Assembly: GCA_963575745.1 (NCBI GenBank)
Contig: CAUYUJ010009557.1
Location: 1,094,684-1,158,683 of the forward strand
Direction of reading: 5' to 3'
From: Prorocentrum cordatum
Lineage: Eukaryota; Sar; Dinophyceae; Prorocentrales; Prorocentraceae
DNA length: 64,000 bases
The notes below the pieces were generated by a model, which worked only from the letters and a program-made list of their open reading frames with translations, did no database searches and was not told the DNA's origin. The translations under genes and the position numbers were made by a program. Below, piece after piece: positions 44,697 to 55,378 of this stretch. Numbering within the stretch: the first letter of the stretch is position 1; each line of letters begins with the position of its first letter.

Positions 44697-45290
44697 GAGT
44701 TCGGCCTCCATGACGTGAAGTAAGTGACGTAGGATGCCATTTCTGGCTTCAATCGTCGTCGCGTGCTGTCAACGCGCGCGTATTCTCGGATCAATGTCTT
44801 TTGCATTGAGGACTGCTTTCGCAGTTTCATTATTAAGGGCACCTTCTCCATCCGAGTAAAGTACCTTAGCTCGTCCAAACTGCATCCAGCACTGATGATA
44901 TGCATCCAGGATAGTAGTCATATTTATATATGGTATTTCCACCCCAGTGGCATATCGCATACAACGACGGATAATGTGAAAGTAATTGCGTTCTTGCTTA
45001 TAGAACATCAAATCACATTCCACTTCATCATTGAATTTGCCCGGTGATGCAGTAGAAGGCAGAACTGTGTGTCCAGGTTTGTCCCAAGCTCTGCATTCAC
45101 GGCACGTGTCACAGACGCCCTTGATGAGGTTGAGTCTAACACTGTCCAGACCTATGTTGCTTAAGATGAGTCTCATCTTAGGCTCCTTCGCATGGGGCCA
45201 GCGTAAGCGCAACTTGCACAACTCGCGCGTTACCACGCTGGGGTCAAGGCTTCCCAAATGTTGTGAGCTGGTCTCTACATCGAACCGTGA
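44697..45290 (-). pseudogene. Copia integrase core, second copy
   Basis: VVTRELCKLRLRWPHAKEPK begins the zinc-binding part, with CDTCREC. Catalytic segments: ECDLMFYKQE and YSDGEGALNNETAK. Open from 45257 to 44769; the Glu segment (RRRLKPEMASYVTY) is shifted in frame. Ends at the Merlin boundary. Confidence 0.8.
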
Positions 45291-45299
45291 CCAGTCTGG

Positions 45300-45746
45300 T
45301 AGTCGTGGTCGTGCGGCAGGATTCCCTGCTGGCGGTGGTGGAAGCTCTTCCCCACCTTACTATCGACCACGTCTGACTCTAACTTGTGGTAGTCGGAAAA
45401 GGCCATCCGAGCTACCAGCTCCGCTTGAGGCAGGTTGCCCTGCAGCGGGCCAAGCAGCATGTCTTCCAACAGTAAAGTCGTGACTGCTTGCGCCCGCGGT
45501 AGACTCAGCTCTCAAGCCAGGTCTGGGTGCTCTCAGTCGCGCAAGTGCGGGCGCTGCTGCTTCGGCAGCATCTGGCGGTGCAAGTCCTGCTGCTGGTCCG
45601 ACGGGAACCGGCGGGATCTGCCCATGATTGTCGGGGAGCTTCCAAGGCTTGGCAAACTTGCTTTTGCCAGGTATTAGTACATGTCCAGGATTGGTCGTCC
45701 CGTAGTTCTTCTTGCAGCTCGGCCACTCCCAACGATAATCATCCAT
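45300..45746 (-). CDS. Copia linker before integrase
   Basis: Ala/Pro-rich linker (GPAAGLAPPDAAEAAAPA) following NPGHVLIPGKSKFAKPWKLP. No enzyme motif. Carries two perfect micro-hairpins, 45316-45329 and 45430-45443. Part of the Copia polyprotein, in a different frame from the flanking segments. Confidence 0.5.
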
Positions 45747-47224
45747 ATCGTACCATCTGCAGTGTCTCGGATCTCTATCATGATATGAGAGTGCATGTTA
45801 ACGTTATCCGCGCAGGCAGGACATCCAAGCCCTCCCGACGGTGGTCTCGCAATCGAGCCATCAAGTTGTCGGGGGAGACTCGGGTCGTCAAAATCGCATC
45901 CCCCTGCGTTGGTCACCAACGCGGTGGTTGAATATGGGTAACCATGGAAAGGATCACGAGTTGTCTGGAAGAGATCGCGTGCGATCTGAACATATTCAAT
46001 CAAATGCGACTGCATATTTGGCGTACGTTGTGCAGCCATGGACTGTTCCTTAGTGCACGCCGACGCATGTTGATGATGACCATCACATCGCTTTCGTTCC
46101 AAAGGAATACGTAATAAGAGATGGCTGGCCATGTTCTCAGCCGGTTCTCGTATCCGTACCCCATGGGAATCACGTAAACCTGTAGTACATTGATCCATAT
46201 ATACCCTGCAAGTGCCCTTGCTGCTGGCCAACGTAGTCCATGGCGGCATCTGATCCACCCAAGTCCCAACTGGTTGTTCTCTTAAAGAGAACCGTCAAGG
46301 ATCACTTTGACGTACAGCTACCTTCCCACAGAACTTGATGTGTGGTAAATCCTATGTATGGTCTTCATGCCAGGTGTCGCAGTTAACCTTAGCATTGAAG
46401 TAGGAAGGCAAGCCAGTCCTTCTGCAGCTGGGCTGTAGTATGACAACCTTGACGAAGCAAACGTCGAAATAGTGCATCGCTGCATCTTGGACCTCCTTGT
46501 TTCCAAGATCAACGAAGGCACGTGTGCCGAGGTATCCCCCTGAAGACAAACCCTGGCTGAATGCTAGCTGGGAAATGCCTCCGGTTCCCCCGCCTAGTTC
46601 TAACAGATCTACCTTGGTATGCCATCCATAACACACGGTGGTGATTATGGAGAATACAGCTGCATTGGATTCAGTAGATTGCCCTGCAGGTGGAGCGATG
46701 AAGGAGCCCTCTTCTCCGTTACTATCCGCGTCGGAGTCCAAAGGTAGGTCGGCGTAGTACGCACTACACCCGAGTCCCTTGAGTCGTCTCCACAGTCGTC
46801 GTTGCCTGGTATCTTGCGCGGTTTGATGCCAACTTCTTTGTATGCTTTCTGTTTTTTGTGTTTGTTTAATTATGGCATCTGTTGGTAATGCTGTCTGTTG
46901 TTCTGTTTCTGGTGAGCTAAGTGTCGGAAGGTCGGGAGTGAAGGGTAGCACGCTGCCGCCGTTCTCAATCGAAGGGGGGGGAAGACGATCGTCATCGATG
47001 ACCGCCACTCGCCTGGAGCGTGGTCGTGAGCTGCCGTCTCCCAGAAAGGTTGGTTCCAACTGCTCCCAGTATATTCGAGTACGGATATTGTAACACCATG
47101 GTAAGGACGCGGTATAGTTGTATCCAGTCGGCTGATCCTGGGTCTTGATGTCCTGGATGATCGCGTTGTCGTCCAGGTTCATCGTTACCCGTCTAACAAC
47201 ATGGCCCCATTCAGGGCCATTCAT
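45674..47224 (-). pseudogene. Methyltransferase-like domain of Copia polyprotein
   Basis: Frame 47224-46352 has an SAM-binding-like motif I, DLLELGGGTGG (residues 206-216), then AFVDL (236-240) and VVILQPSCRRTG (261-271), placed like the Pro-Cys motif IV of C5 DNA methyltransferases. A second frame, 46258-45674, continues with MDQMPPWTTLAS, YMDQCTTGLRDSHG and LERKRCDGHHQH, the kind of ending seen in DNA-methylase-like domains of dinoflagellate retroelements. One frameshift lies near 46300. Whether it ever methylated DNA is unknown; motif IV is not canonical. Confidence 0.55.
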
Positions 47225-47369
47225 AGGAGACGGAACGTAAGTTCGAACTCCTTGATCAACACGAGTATGAAAACTCAGACGTACAGCACTTGTGTGATTT
47301 AATGTGTTTTATGTAAATCCATGTGATGGATCAACCTTGCTGTCATGATCGCAAATGTCTGATTCTCCC

Positions 47370-48263
47370 ATTCAGCTTTCTGAGCACCTTGTCCGTACCA
47401 ATCTAGGAATATGCTCAGCGGGTTCTGCAGGTTCCCCTGCTGTATCGCATGCGCATCTCAATAAATTCATAGGGATGCGGGTGCGCGTAGTAGCCGCTTG
47501 CAGATATGGTCCGCTGGGCAACTTGCTCGCGCGGTCGTACTTAAGGCCGAAGTGGCAGAAACGCAGGCGCATGCCTTGTAAATAAAGATCTTCAATGACA
47601 TCTCGCATGGGACAATGTCTCCAGAAATCATCCTGGTGGCCCCACAAGTACAATGGTCATGCGTAAAGCCCGAGCCTTTGACATCAGATTTGGGATACGC
47701 TGGTAGCGTGGTCCTGCCCTCTTGCCAGGCAGCCTCACATGCCAGTCGGCAGGCGTTGCAGCCCACAACAGTTGGTAATCGCCCGAAAGTAGCGCACCCA
47801 AAAACTGTGTACCAGTGAAAATCATCACGTCCGTATGTGTGATACGATCTCGCATGTATCCACGGGCTCGGAGTTCAGCGCGAGCTGTCCGTATATCCTC
47901 AATAACGAATGCACGAGAATGAAAATGATGCGGCAACAATTCTTTTGCTGCAGCGGCCACACAGCCGGGCCCACTGCTGTTCGTGGCAGCCGCGCAGCCG
48001 GGCCCGCCACGGCCCCTGGCACGCATTGCCAGTGCCTGGGAAAAAGAATGCAGGTTTCCCCGCGCTTGCTGACAGCACGCGGGTGTTCGGCCTGTCCTTG
48101 CAAGCGCGAGTGGCCGTGGCGCGCGCCTGCCCCCGTCGCTCGTTTGGCGATGGGGGCGTCCAAATACCAGTGCCGTGCTGCGCTGCAGAACTGCTGCTTG
48201 AAGTAAAGGTATCAAACTTCCCAGCAGCACCATCAGCTTCCGCAGGTGCCCCTGCCTGTGCAT
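47370..48263 (-). pseudogene. Copia region of unknown function before methylase
   Basis: Readable as FVIEDIRTARAELRARGYMR, ITHTDVMIFTGTQFLGALLS and TIVLVGPPG, continuing in another frame with FWRHCPMRDVIEDLY and CHFGLKYDRASKLP. The GPPG-FWRH and CHFGL pieces resemble phage or retroelement DNA-methylase halves, so this may be the first half of the same domain. Frameshift near 47640. Confidence 0.45.
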
Positions 48264-49222
48264 CAGAAGGCGCCCGCTTCATTCCCGCCTCGTAGATAGC
48301 CTGGTATATCTTCGCCTGCAAATTGCAGAGGGCGAAGTCCTTGTCGGCCGAGGTAGGGGTAGTCCCAAAGGACCTATTTCTGCGATGCCAAGTCCCCAAG
48401 GCATTATTCACCAAAGACTTGATCGTGAAAGCGGACGTCTCCTCATTAACAAAGAAGCTGGTGCCCTTCGTATCTTGCGACATCATGTATGCATGAGCAT
48501 CGCGCGCAGCAGGTGTCCCTGCAATTGGCTCTGGGCCGGAAGCTTCCTTGACGAGTATCGGGGCATCTTCGCACTGGGGATTGGCCGCGATAGTCAATGA
48601 CATCGACCCTTGATGCTCCGTAGCCGTCTCGTACTCGTCGGCTTTGAGTGCCAGATGCCCGGAGGGCGTCTTCATCAAATCAATGACCCTGGCACCCTTT
48701 CCGAGTAGAACCTTGTGCATCTCCACTCCAGGGGTGATCATCTTCTCGTGCCCCTGCGCAAGGACCAGGATGGCCCCCATGTTGGACATGCTCCTTAGAC
48801 CCAGGATAGCAGGGGGGTTCTCTCTTGAGACCTCAGCCACATTTGCCGAGTACGTATAATGTCTCGGCACAGCAGGTTGCCCCTTTCTTTGCGTGCGATC
48901 TTGCAGTGCAGGGATTTATCACACATCGCGGCGCCATGTCCCGCTCCCGACACACACAGCCTCTTTGCGAGGTTCAAGCTGTTAATAGCGTGCCCGTGGG
49001 AACGTGATACCTGCTCGAAATTCTGCGCCGTCTTAACCCAATAATTATACTAGAACTTCCAATATCCAAAAGAATAATCAAAATACCATTGATCATAGTC
49101 CCACTGTTGGCTGCCAAAGCTAGCTCATGACTCTCGCCGAATATCCAAGGAACTTCGGATACTGTCGTACCATGTAGGCCGATGCGGCGCCTTTGTTCCA
49201 ACACCCAATCGTTTCTTGACAA
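48264..49222 (-). pseudogene. Copia aspartic protease and following linker
   Basis: The active-site region reads LIILLDIGSSSIIIG (about 49110-49065), where retropepsins have LLDTGSS; Thr is Ile here. In the next frame VAEVSRENPPAILGLRSMSN resembles the LLGL segment near the protease C-terminus, then KMITPGVEMHKVLLGKGARV. A frame break lies near 48870-48970. The rest is a linker with micro-hairpins at 48242-48255 and 48509-48522. Confidence 0.6.
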
Positions 49223-49569
49223 GGATGTAAATACATTAATATACCCACGAACTTCTTCTTCCGTAATAGGTTTCTTTCAAGGATCCAAGCTGCGGGGTAT
49301 TCGTCATGCGTATATGGGTGCGACGTGGAGGCAGTGGATAAATCTAGGAACGTATCTTCTTCCGCGCGCGTGCTCATCTGGCCATCGGTATTTACCATAA
49401 GTACCGTGTGCAGCATGTCGAATTCAGATACCCCACTGTTGCCGCTGCGCATGCTTACCGGGCTCTCAGTTCTGCGCTGACTGCGTGAGCAAAGGTCCCG
49501 CCCATATGGCATGTATGCGTGCGAAGACTGAAGTCATTTGGCGCTCCTGTCAGTAGCCCTTTCCATGCG

Positions 49570-50603
49570 CCTCAACCATTGTCATTCACTGGTGCCGAAG
49601 GTGGAGCCGATCGGGCAGGTGTCCCTGCGTTGCTGTCGGTCTCTGCTACCAGTGGAATAGGTGCGTCAATAGCAGGTGCCCCTGCGAGTGTAGCTGCCTC
49701 CGTTACCAGCCCCGCGTTGACCAATGATGCAGGTATCCCCGCAGGAGTCGTCGTCGGTGTACCCGCGGCGCGGGTCATCATGGCTGTAACGCGGTTGGGC
49801 ACTTCACGGAGGTCCCTGAGCTCGTTCGCCCCCTGGGGAATATCTTCATAACGATCATGTGCTTCTTGGTCTCCAGCAAGGGCGCAGTGGAACTCGGAAG
49901 TAATGAAACCAACACCCCTGCATATGGCACAGGCGGCCCCACTCGCGGAACCTCCCATGTTACCAGCCAACTGCCTATCCACATGAGCGTACACCACACG
50001 ATCCCAGCATTGTGCGTGAAACATGTGGCCGCACTAGGGACGCCAGATCTTGTCGATATTCATGGTCAGGTCCAAGCATATGGCACACTTACTGAAGTCT
50101 CCGTCGCTGATGATGGGCGGTTTTGCCGCTGGCCTGATGCGCATCTGACGCTTCAGGGTGGATTCACCAGCTTCGAATCGAATAGGTGAGAATGTCGGCA
50201 GCTGCGTTGATGCAGCCATGGATGGACTGCTCGCAGGTGTCCCTGCTGTATTGCGGTTAGTAGGTTGCCCTGCGCGGCTCAGCATTCTGTTGGCCCGACG
50301 ATCTTGATGTCGGCGCTGCCGTCTGGCTTGCGTGGCCAAAGTGGCATGCTGCGCCACGTGCAAGGCCAGGATCTCAGGGCGCATCTCTCCCATGGTCGGT
50401 GGCATCACTAGGCCTGGAGCCTGCTGCTGCACATCTTGATCCATGGGGGGGGGGGGGGGGGGGCAGATAATCATAGCGAGGTGTCTGTCCTGGCGCACCT
50501 GATGCATATCCTGAGCCGCGTGCCAACTGAGACTGGTGGAAATCGCCGGCCGTCGCCCGAACATATGGACTTTCAGGCTGTGTTCCCATCCGAGCAGCTC
50601 CAC
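49570..50603 (-). pseudogene. RING-finger segment of Copia polyprotein
   Basis: KCAICLDLTM (about 50090-50060) is followed by CGHMFHAQCWD (50033-50000) and CAICRGVG (about 49920). Spacing is Cys-x2-Cys, Cys-x-His-x2-His-x2-Cys, Cys-x2-Cys, a RING-H2 pattern. A TAG at 50034-50036 sits where Gln is expected just before CGH, so this copy is interrupted. RING domains usually bind E2 ubiquitin-conjugating enzymes. Micro-hairpins at 49615, 49672, 49729, 50233 and 50260 lie in the flanking linkers. Confidence 0.65.
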
Positions 50604-51448
50604 TCACCTGCGCATGATTATCAGGAAAAATGGATGATCCATTGGCGCTGCCGATGGACTATCAGCAGCCGTTGGATCGTAAGTCGGATGGCTGAAGAAT
50701 GCTGGCACGTAACCAAACCGATTGGGGTTGTCCGGTGAAGGATTTGGATCCGGAACATACTCCCACGGCGGCGTCCAGTTGGCACTAGGGAGGTCTATGC
50801 CATCCCTCCGCGTGCTCTGAGCGGCCTCGCGCATCTGCCAGTACATCCACTCCTGCAGACCAACTAAACTTCTCTGTGTGGCGTGTTGGTCTGGAATAGC
50901 AGGTTGCCCCGCAATTGGGCGTGGCGATGCAAATGGCGATGTTGCCTGTAGAGCCTGGTAGAGCTGCGGATCCATACGGATACTTTGGAGCCTCGCCTGC
51001 AGATTGTTGTTGCTCTTGGCACTCTGTGGAGTACCAAATGGTGTAGCAGCTCTGCTCATACTGGCACCTGTTGAACCTGGGCACGCCACGGGTCATTAGC
51101 GTAGAACGTGTCAGTAGGCGTGATGCGATTCGGCGTAATACCCGTCGCATCAGCGCTCGGAACCTGCATCCATGATCCAGAAGACCCCCCTGCAAGTGCC
51201 CCTGCATGGCATGCGTTCATCATGGGCACATGTGAGAATACAGTCGGAAGCGGATCGGGACACTTCAAGTTGTAGGGGGTATATGGAATAATCCAATTCC
51301 TCAAAAATGATGCATCATTGCGAGTCTCGTACATATCATCAATCCTGGTACTCGTGTACGGCTGGTTGCCGTCCTTCAAACATATAAAGACTTATCCACG
51401 CCTGCCCCGCACGATTGCGCTGACAAGTGCAATTTGGCAAGACCCCGA
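50604..51448 (-). CDS. Copia Pro/Gln/Ala-rich linker
   Basis: Low-complexity coding linker (NNNLQARLQSIRMDPQLYQA, SHPTYDPTAADSPSAAPMDH). A run of 19 G at 50445-50463 would read as poly-Pro. A 31-nt deletion relative to the duplicate (57409-57439) breaks the frame near 51058. No enzyme motif. Confidence 0.5.
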
Positions 51449-52306
51449 TCAACTGGACGATGCGAGTGTGCGTGTGGGTGGGGGGATCCGATCATTACGG
51501 CCTGCTGTCATGACGATATCATTCGCCGAGCGCCATACTGGAATGTTGCCCCGAATCAAGTTCTCCCAGCTAACCATGAAGAGGACCTCAGAATCCATGC
51601 GTAAACCAGATTGGATTCTATTGTCACCAGGAAGGTATGGGCATCCATGCACGCACTGTCTGCCCCTCTTCTTACTGGTGTCGTCGGCGCGACAAGATAG
51701 CCCAATGCTGAGAATACTTGGTAGATTCTCCCATTGAGTTCCATGAGTGAAATACCGAGGTGCCCCAGGAGCTGATAGGTCAGTGGTCCTCGGATATAAG
51801 GATTCGGGGCACCCGAGGCCAGGGCCGCAGCGCCCGTTGGTCGGGCGGATGGAGTAGGCGTCGCAGGTCATATCAGAACACCTCATCCTCTTACTATGCA
51901 GCCTGTTCTTTGTCATTCCAGACTCGTCTATCATGCCGATGAGCTCCAAGGCAGCTTGGGCCTGATACGCCCACTGACGACGTTTAAGCAGGCGGCGTAC
52001 CGTGTCGAGATGCTTGGGGCAGTACCTTTCACATTCTTCTGCAGGCCATGTATTGAGTAGCCGAGATAAGTCTGCCCAACCGTCGTAAACGACATATGCC
52101 GTAACTTCGCGAATGAAACTGCCTGACAAGTGACCCTTGTGAAATGGTTTGTGACGAAGGGCTGTTGTCAACCACTCAGACACCTCACGTAGTTCTCCGT
52201 ACTGGAACCTCGGCCTGCGAACATTGTCCGCGCTGAGGGCGCTCTTCAAATATCCCTTCTCTGAATCCAACGTGAGGGCGGGGCGCTTCAACAGGATGTT
52301 GCGCAC
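51449..52306 (-). CDS. Tpt1/KptA-like RNA 2'-phosphotransferase domain
   Basis: Open frame of 285 residues within the Copia polyprotein. Tpt1/KptA enzymes remove the internal 2'-phosphate left by RNA ligation, using NAD. Motifs in order: LTTALRHKPF (RH at 51-52), VVYDGWADLSRLL (72-84), YSIRPTNGRCG (151-161, family usually IRA-x-QGHS; Arg kept, His lost), RYFTHGTQWENLPSILSIGL (184-203, family YHGT), CVHGCPYLPGDNR (218-230), GLRMDSEVLFMV (234-245), and RSANDIVMTAG (259-269, family NGVVLT). The order and spacing match the whole family, so the fold is secure; activity is doubtful because of the GRC change. The duplicate at 57825-58682 has a stop at codon 67. Confidence 0.75.
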   Translation of the reverse strand: MRNILLKRPALTLDSEKGYLKSALSADNVRRPRFQYGELREVSEWLTTALRHKPFHKGHLSGSFIREVTAYVVYDGWADLSRLLNTWPAEECERYCPKHLDTVRRLLKRRQWAYQAQAALELIGMIDESGMTKNRLHSKRMRCSDMTCDAYSIRPTNGRCGPGLGCPESLYPRTTDLSAPGAPRYFTHGTQWENLPSILSIGLSCRADDTSKKRGRQCVHGCPYLPGDNRIQSGLRMDSEVLFMVSWENLIRGNIPVWRSANDIVMTAGRNDRIPPPTRTLASSS

Positions 52307-53256
52307 TCTTGGGCGCGCGCGTGCACCTTCGTCAGCGCGGGCAGCAGCGTCGCTGCGGCAGGGAGGTAGTCATTTTCCGTCAGCCGCTTGTCGCATGGCG
52401 TCTTGTTAGGGTCAGCACAATAGCCCCGACCATCTCCATGTGACCAAACCCACGGCGTTCTTGTGAAATTCGGGCTTCTTGATGGGCGTCTCATGGAGCA
52501 GCCAAGCCTGTGACCGGCATAGCTGGGGCATGTGCAGCAAACGCCTCGGCAACGCTTTCGATCCTCGATGGTGGCCCCTCTATGATCACGCGCGATCAGC
52601 TTTCCCTGCGATTTGGTCTGTCCCTTCTTCGAGCGAATGATTTCGCTAGCATCATTTCGCTTGGCTTGGCGAAGAATGCCCGTGTCGGATCCGATGTCCG
52701 TTCCAACCTCTGTTCAACCAGTATTCCATCTGATCAGCAGGTATGTGCTGACGGGCCACTCCAGATGTATCCCAACCTTTAAACGCTGTGCTTCACACTC
52801 TGAATCTCCTTCTCCGCGACGTTGATGACCTTGAGGCGGGTTTCCCCGCAGACGTCCTCTCCTTGTGGGAGTATACGCTCTTGGCGCCCCCCCTGGCGGG
52901 CCACTCGAAGCCCCCGCTTCAGGAAGATGAGGGCGCTGGGAGCCGCTCGAACGAGCACCACTTGAGCGGGCTCGCGCCCGATCCGGTGAGAAACTAGGAG
53001 CTCGACCGCGACGTGCCACGCGGTCATCATCTCCCTGTTCGTCCTCGTCGTCCATTGGCGGAAGACTTGGGTCGTCGTGATATTCCTTCTCCCTCATGAA
53101 GGGCACGCGGCTCGGCGATTGCCTCGGACTGCTAGCGGGCCGATCTGACGCAACAAAAGAAAACTGAAATTATTCATTATGTCCAAGCCCATGCTGAATA
53201 CGCTCAGATAGGTCACCAGCGTCACGCGGGCTTCCCCGCAATGGATGACCATCGAT
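52307..53256 (-). pseudogene. Copia gag-pol junction, Arg-rich
   Basis: Several short overlapping frames. One (53106-52714) has an acidic start (PPMDDEDEQGDDD) and an Arg/Ser-rich body. Another gives EEQ-like charged sequence leading to the Tpt1-like frame. No domain recognised. Micro-hairpins at 52836-52849 and 53226-53239 have GCGGG/CCCGC stems. Confidence 0.4.
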
Positions 53257-55299
53257 TCATTCCATGTTTGTCGGATTTCCAAGCACCCGAGGATAAAGCA
53301 CGGCATGTGCTTCTTCATCCGTCGCGGGAATGGTAGAATCAGAGTCCGCGGGCGCCCCCGCCATGTCAAAATCACCTTCGACGGTCATGTGGGAGTTCTT
53401 GACATCCTCAATATCTGCAGTTTGCCATGCGATGGGTACACCCAGCCACTTTGCCAAATCGATATCGCCGTGGCCAGTGAAACGCGTCCTCGAACAGCTC
53501 GCCGGCGTAATTCTCGAGGTTCATACTGGCACATAGATGCCAAGCAGCCATGAAATGAATGACTGTGGCTGAGCCGTCAGCAGGGTCGGCCAAAAGCGAC
53601 TCCCAGTCGACGCACTGCATGCCGGAGCCCGTTTGAGCCAAATGTATTGACGGACCCCTGCCTCTTCCATCGCCTTGGGGGCATATGTCGCACTCCACGG
53701 TTTTACCGTTGGCATCCTTTAGATTTCCTCGTCGTCCTTTACCTTTACCTGATGTATGCCTACGGTTCCTGCCAGCACCTTCAAACATTTCTGCGTACTG
53801 GGTCCCAGTAAGAGGCGCTAGGAATGCAAGTGTGCCTCAACCGTGTAGTCGCCGACGCTTACCTTTGCCTTTCCTTCGACCCTTGCCTTTTCCTCTGAGT
53901 GTCCGCCGTGCCATGCGTCTTGCCCTTCTGACTGGTTCCTCTTTGAATCTCCACCAACGACGCTTGTGCTTTTGATAGCCCAACAAGAACCTCTGAGCTA
54001 GCTGCTCTTCGGTAAGGTATGTAGGCATATCAGAGTCGTCCAAAGCGGTAGCTTCATCCTCAAAAGACGCATCGGCATCGGTGCCGGAGTCGAAGTCGGA
54101 CTCGGCAGGTTGCCCCGCAGAGCCCATTAGTGTCATTGCTTGCACAGGGAAGACCGCATCGGGTGGTCCCCTAGATCTGGCCCAGGGGTCTTGAGACCCC
54201 GAGGCCGCTCCGCCATTCTGCGCCAACAATGTGGTGGTCTCAGTCGGCGGCATATCATCGTTCCAGACGTTGTTAGCATGTCGCCCTGCGTTGGCCTCTG
54301 CATGGGAGGTCTCGGCTCGGTGACACCGACTAAAAAATACCACCAATTTTGCCAGGGGTCCTCTCACAGCTATGTGAGCATATGACCTCATACGTTCGAG
54401 GACAGCATCAAATTGTGCTTGGTCCCTCGGTATATGGTGGTTCAGAGGCTGCAGGAGTTGCTGTGTCCGCGACACCCCCACTCCAAGATCTCTGAGTAAT
54501 ATTGCTGCTAATATCTGGAAGTTGGGGATGTTGAAGCGGGCGGTTTCAGCCTCATAGCGGACTATCTCGATCCGAGCTAACGTCTGGTCGATTAGTTCTC
54601 CCGCGTGGACACGAGAGTCAATGAAAACCGTGCCGGAGTTAAGTAAACGTTCCCCTTCCAGGTTCTCGAACTTCGCACTTAAGAGGAACATAATGTAGGT
54701 GGCGCCGTCGGTGTGGCGACCAGCTATATTGACACCAACATTGATGACTGCTGGGGGGGGGCTCTCGTGGCTCTGGTCCGTGCGAGCCCTCCAAGACCGC
54801 GTTGTACTGCGGCGGCCTGTTGGGAGGGTGTCATGGTCACGTGGATCCAGGCGTCTACCTCGCGGACAAACTCGCGAAATGGTACCTGACCAGCAGGATC
54901 CCAATTGGGGCCAGTCGTTCTAGCGTCGTCACCGCTCCGCATATGTCCCACCGCACATCCCAGAGCGACCCATACGAGCCCAGAGATAGCGACCCCAATC
55001 CAATGGCCTCGTAGGTCGTATTCGGGTGTAATCGGTGGAGACTTGTGTTTTGTCGTCGTAAGTCTGCGCGGGGTCGGAGGCGGCAGTATATCGTATCGCG
55101 CGCTTCCATGCGTGATGTCTTCGAAGAAATTGCCAATTGGAGTAGGTGGGTGGACTTCAGGAGTGTAATAACGCAGGGATGTAGAATATGAGTAAGAGAC
55201 TTCCGCTGACGCAGAGGTGTCGCTGCAAGCTTCCTTGCGGTACTGCGTATCTATGTACATTCCTCCGCGTAGTGCCAGTGCACCCTGATGTTCCACCAT
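53257..55299 (-). pseudogene. Copia gag
   Basis: The structural protein. Frame 55299-54724 has a Pro-rich start, a hydrophobic stretch (IGVAISGLVWVALGCAVG) and TPSQQAAAVQRGLGGLARTR, a gag signature of dinoflagellate Copia. A G-run near 54755 shifts the frame. Frame 54904-53837 continues with YIMFLLSAKFENLEGERLL and LLQPLNHHIPRDQAQFD, then an acidic stretch and a basic tail (GKGKGRRKGKGK). The nucleocapsid knuckle is reduced to VECDICPQGDGRGRG (frame 53788-53408), lacking the His and third Cys. Non-functional copy. Confidence 0.7.
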
Positions 55300-55366
55300 A
55301 GCTGTAGTCCACCATTTAGTGCCGTGGATGGTGAGGAGTAGAGCTAGAGCTGACCACCATAGGCCA

Positions 55367-55378
55367 GCTCCGCTACCA
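55367..55378 (-). other. Copia primer-binding site
   Basis: The minus strand reads TGGTAGCGGAGC directly after the LTR, matching the usual initiator-Met tRNA site of Copia (TGGTATCAGAGC) at 10 of 12. It fixes the LTR 3' boundary and the element's direction. Confidence 0.7.

Larger units (their letters stand above)
45316..54289 (-). repeat. Dispersed GCRGG-N4-CCYGC micro-hairpins
   Basis: 14-nt hairpins with 5-bp stem and 4-nt loop. Fully paired: 45316, 45430, 46208, 47427, 48242, 48509, 49615, 49672, 50233, 52836, 53226, 53348 (start positions). Paired in the sense strand with one G-U: 48050, 49729, 50899, 51194, 54105. Damaged: 46674, 48872, 49753, 50260, 54276. Further copies at 29604, 32524 and 39100 (Copia 3' part) and, in the duplicated segment, 57244, 57418, 57568, 59212, 59601, 59723, 60481 and 60652. 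Most read Ala-Gly-x-Pro-Ala in the polyprotein. I did not see them in the LINE, Merlin or HET-like sequences. Confidence 0.7.

Noticed and set aside
39365-44697. Search for a target-site duplication around Merlin copy 2 (GATCTCCG versus GATCCTCA)
   Set aside because: Only partial match and about 290 bp of Copia is missing at the site, so no reliable duplication can be claimed.
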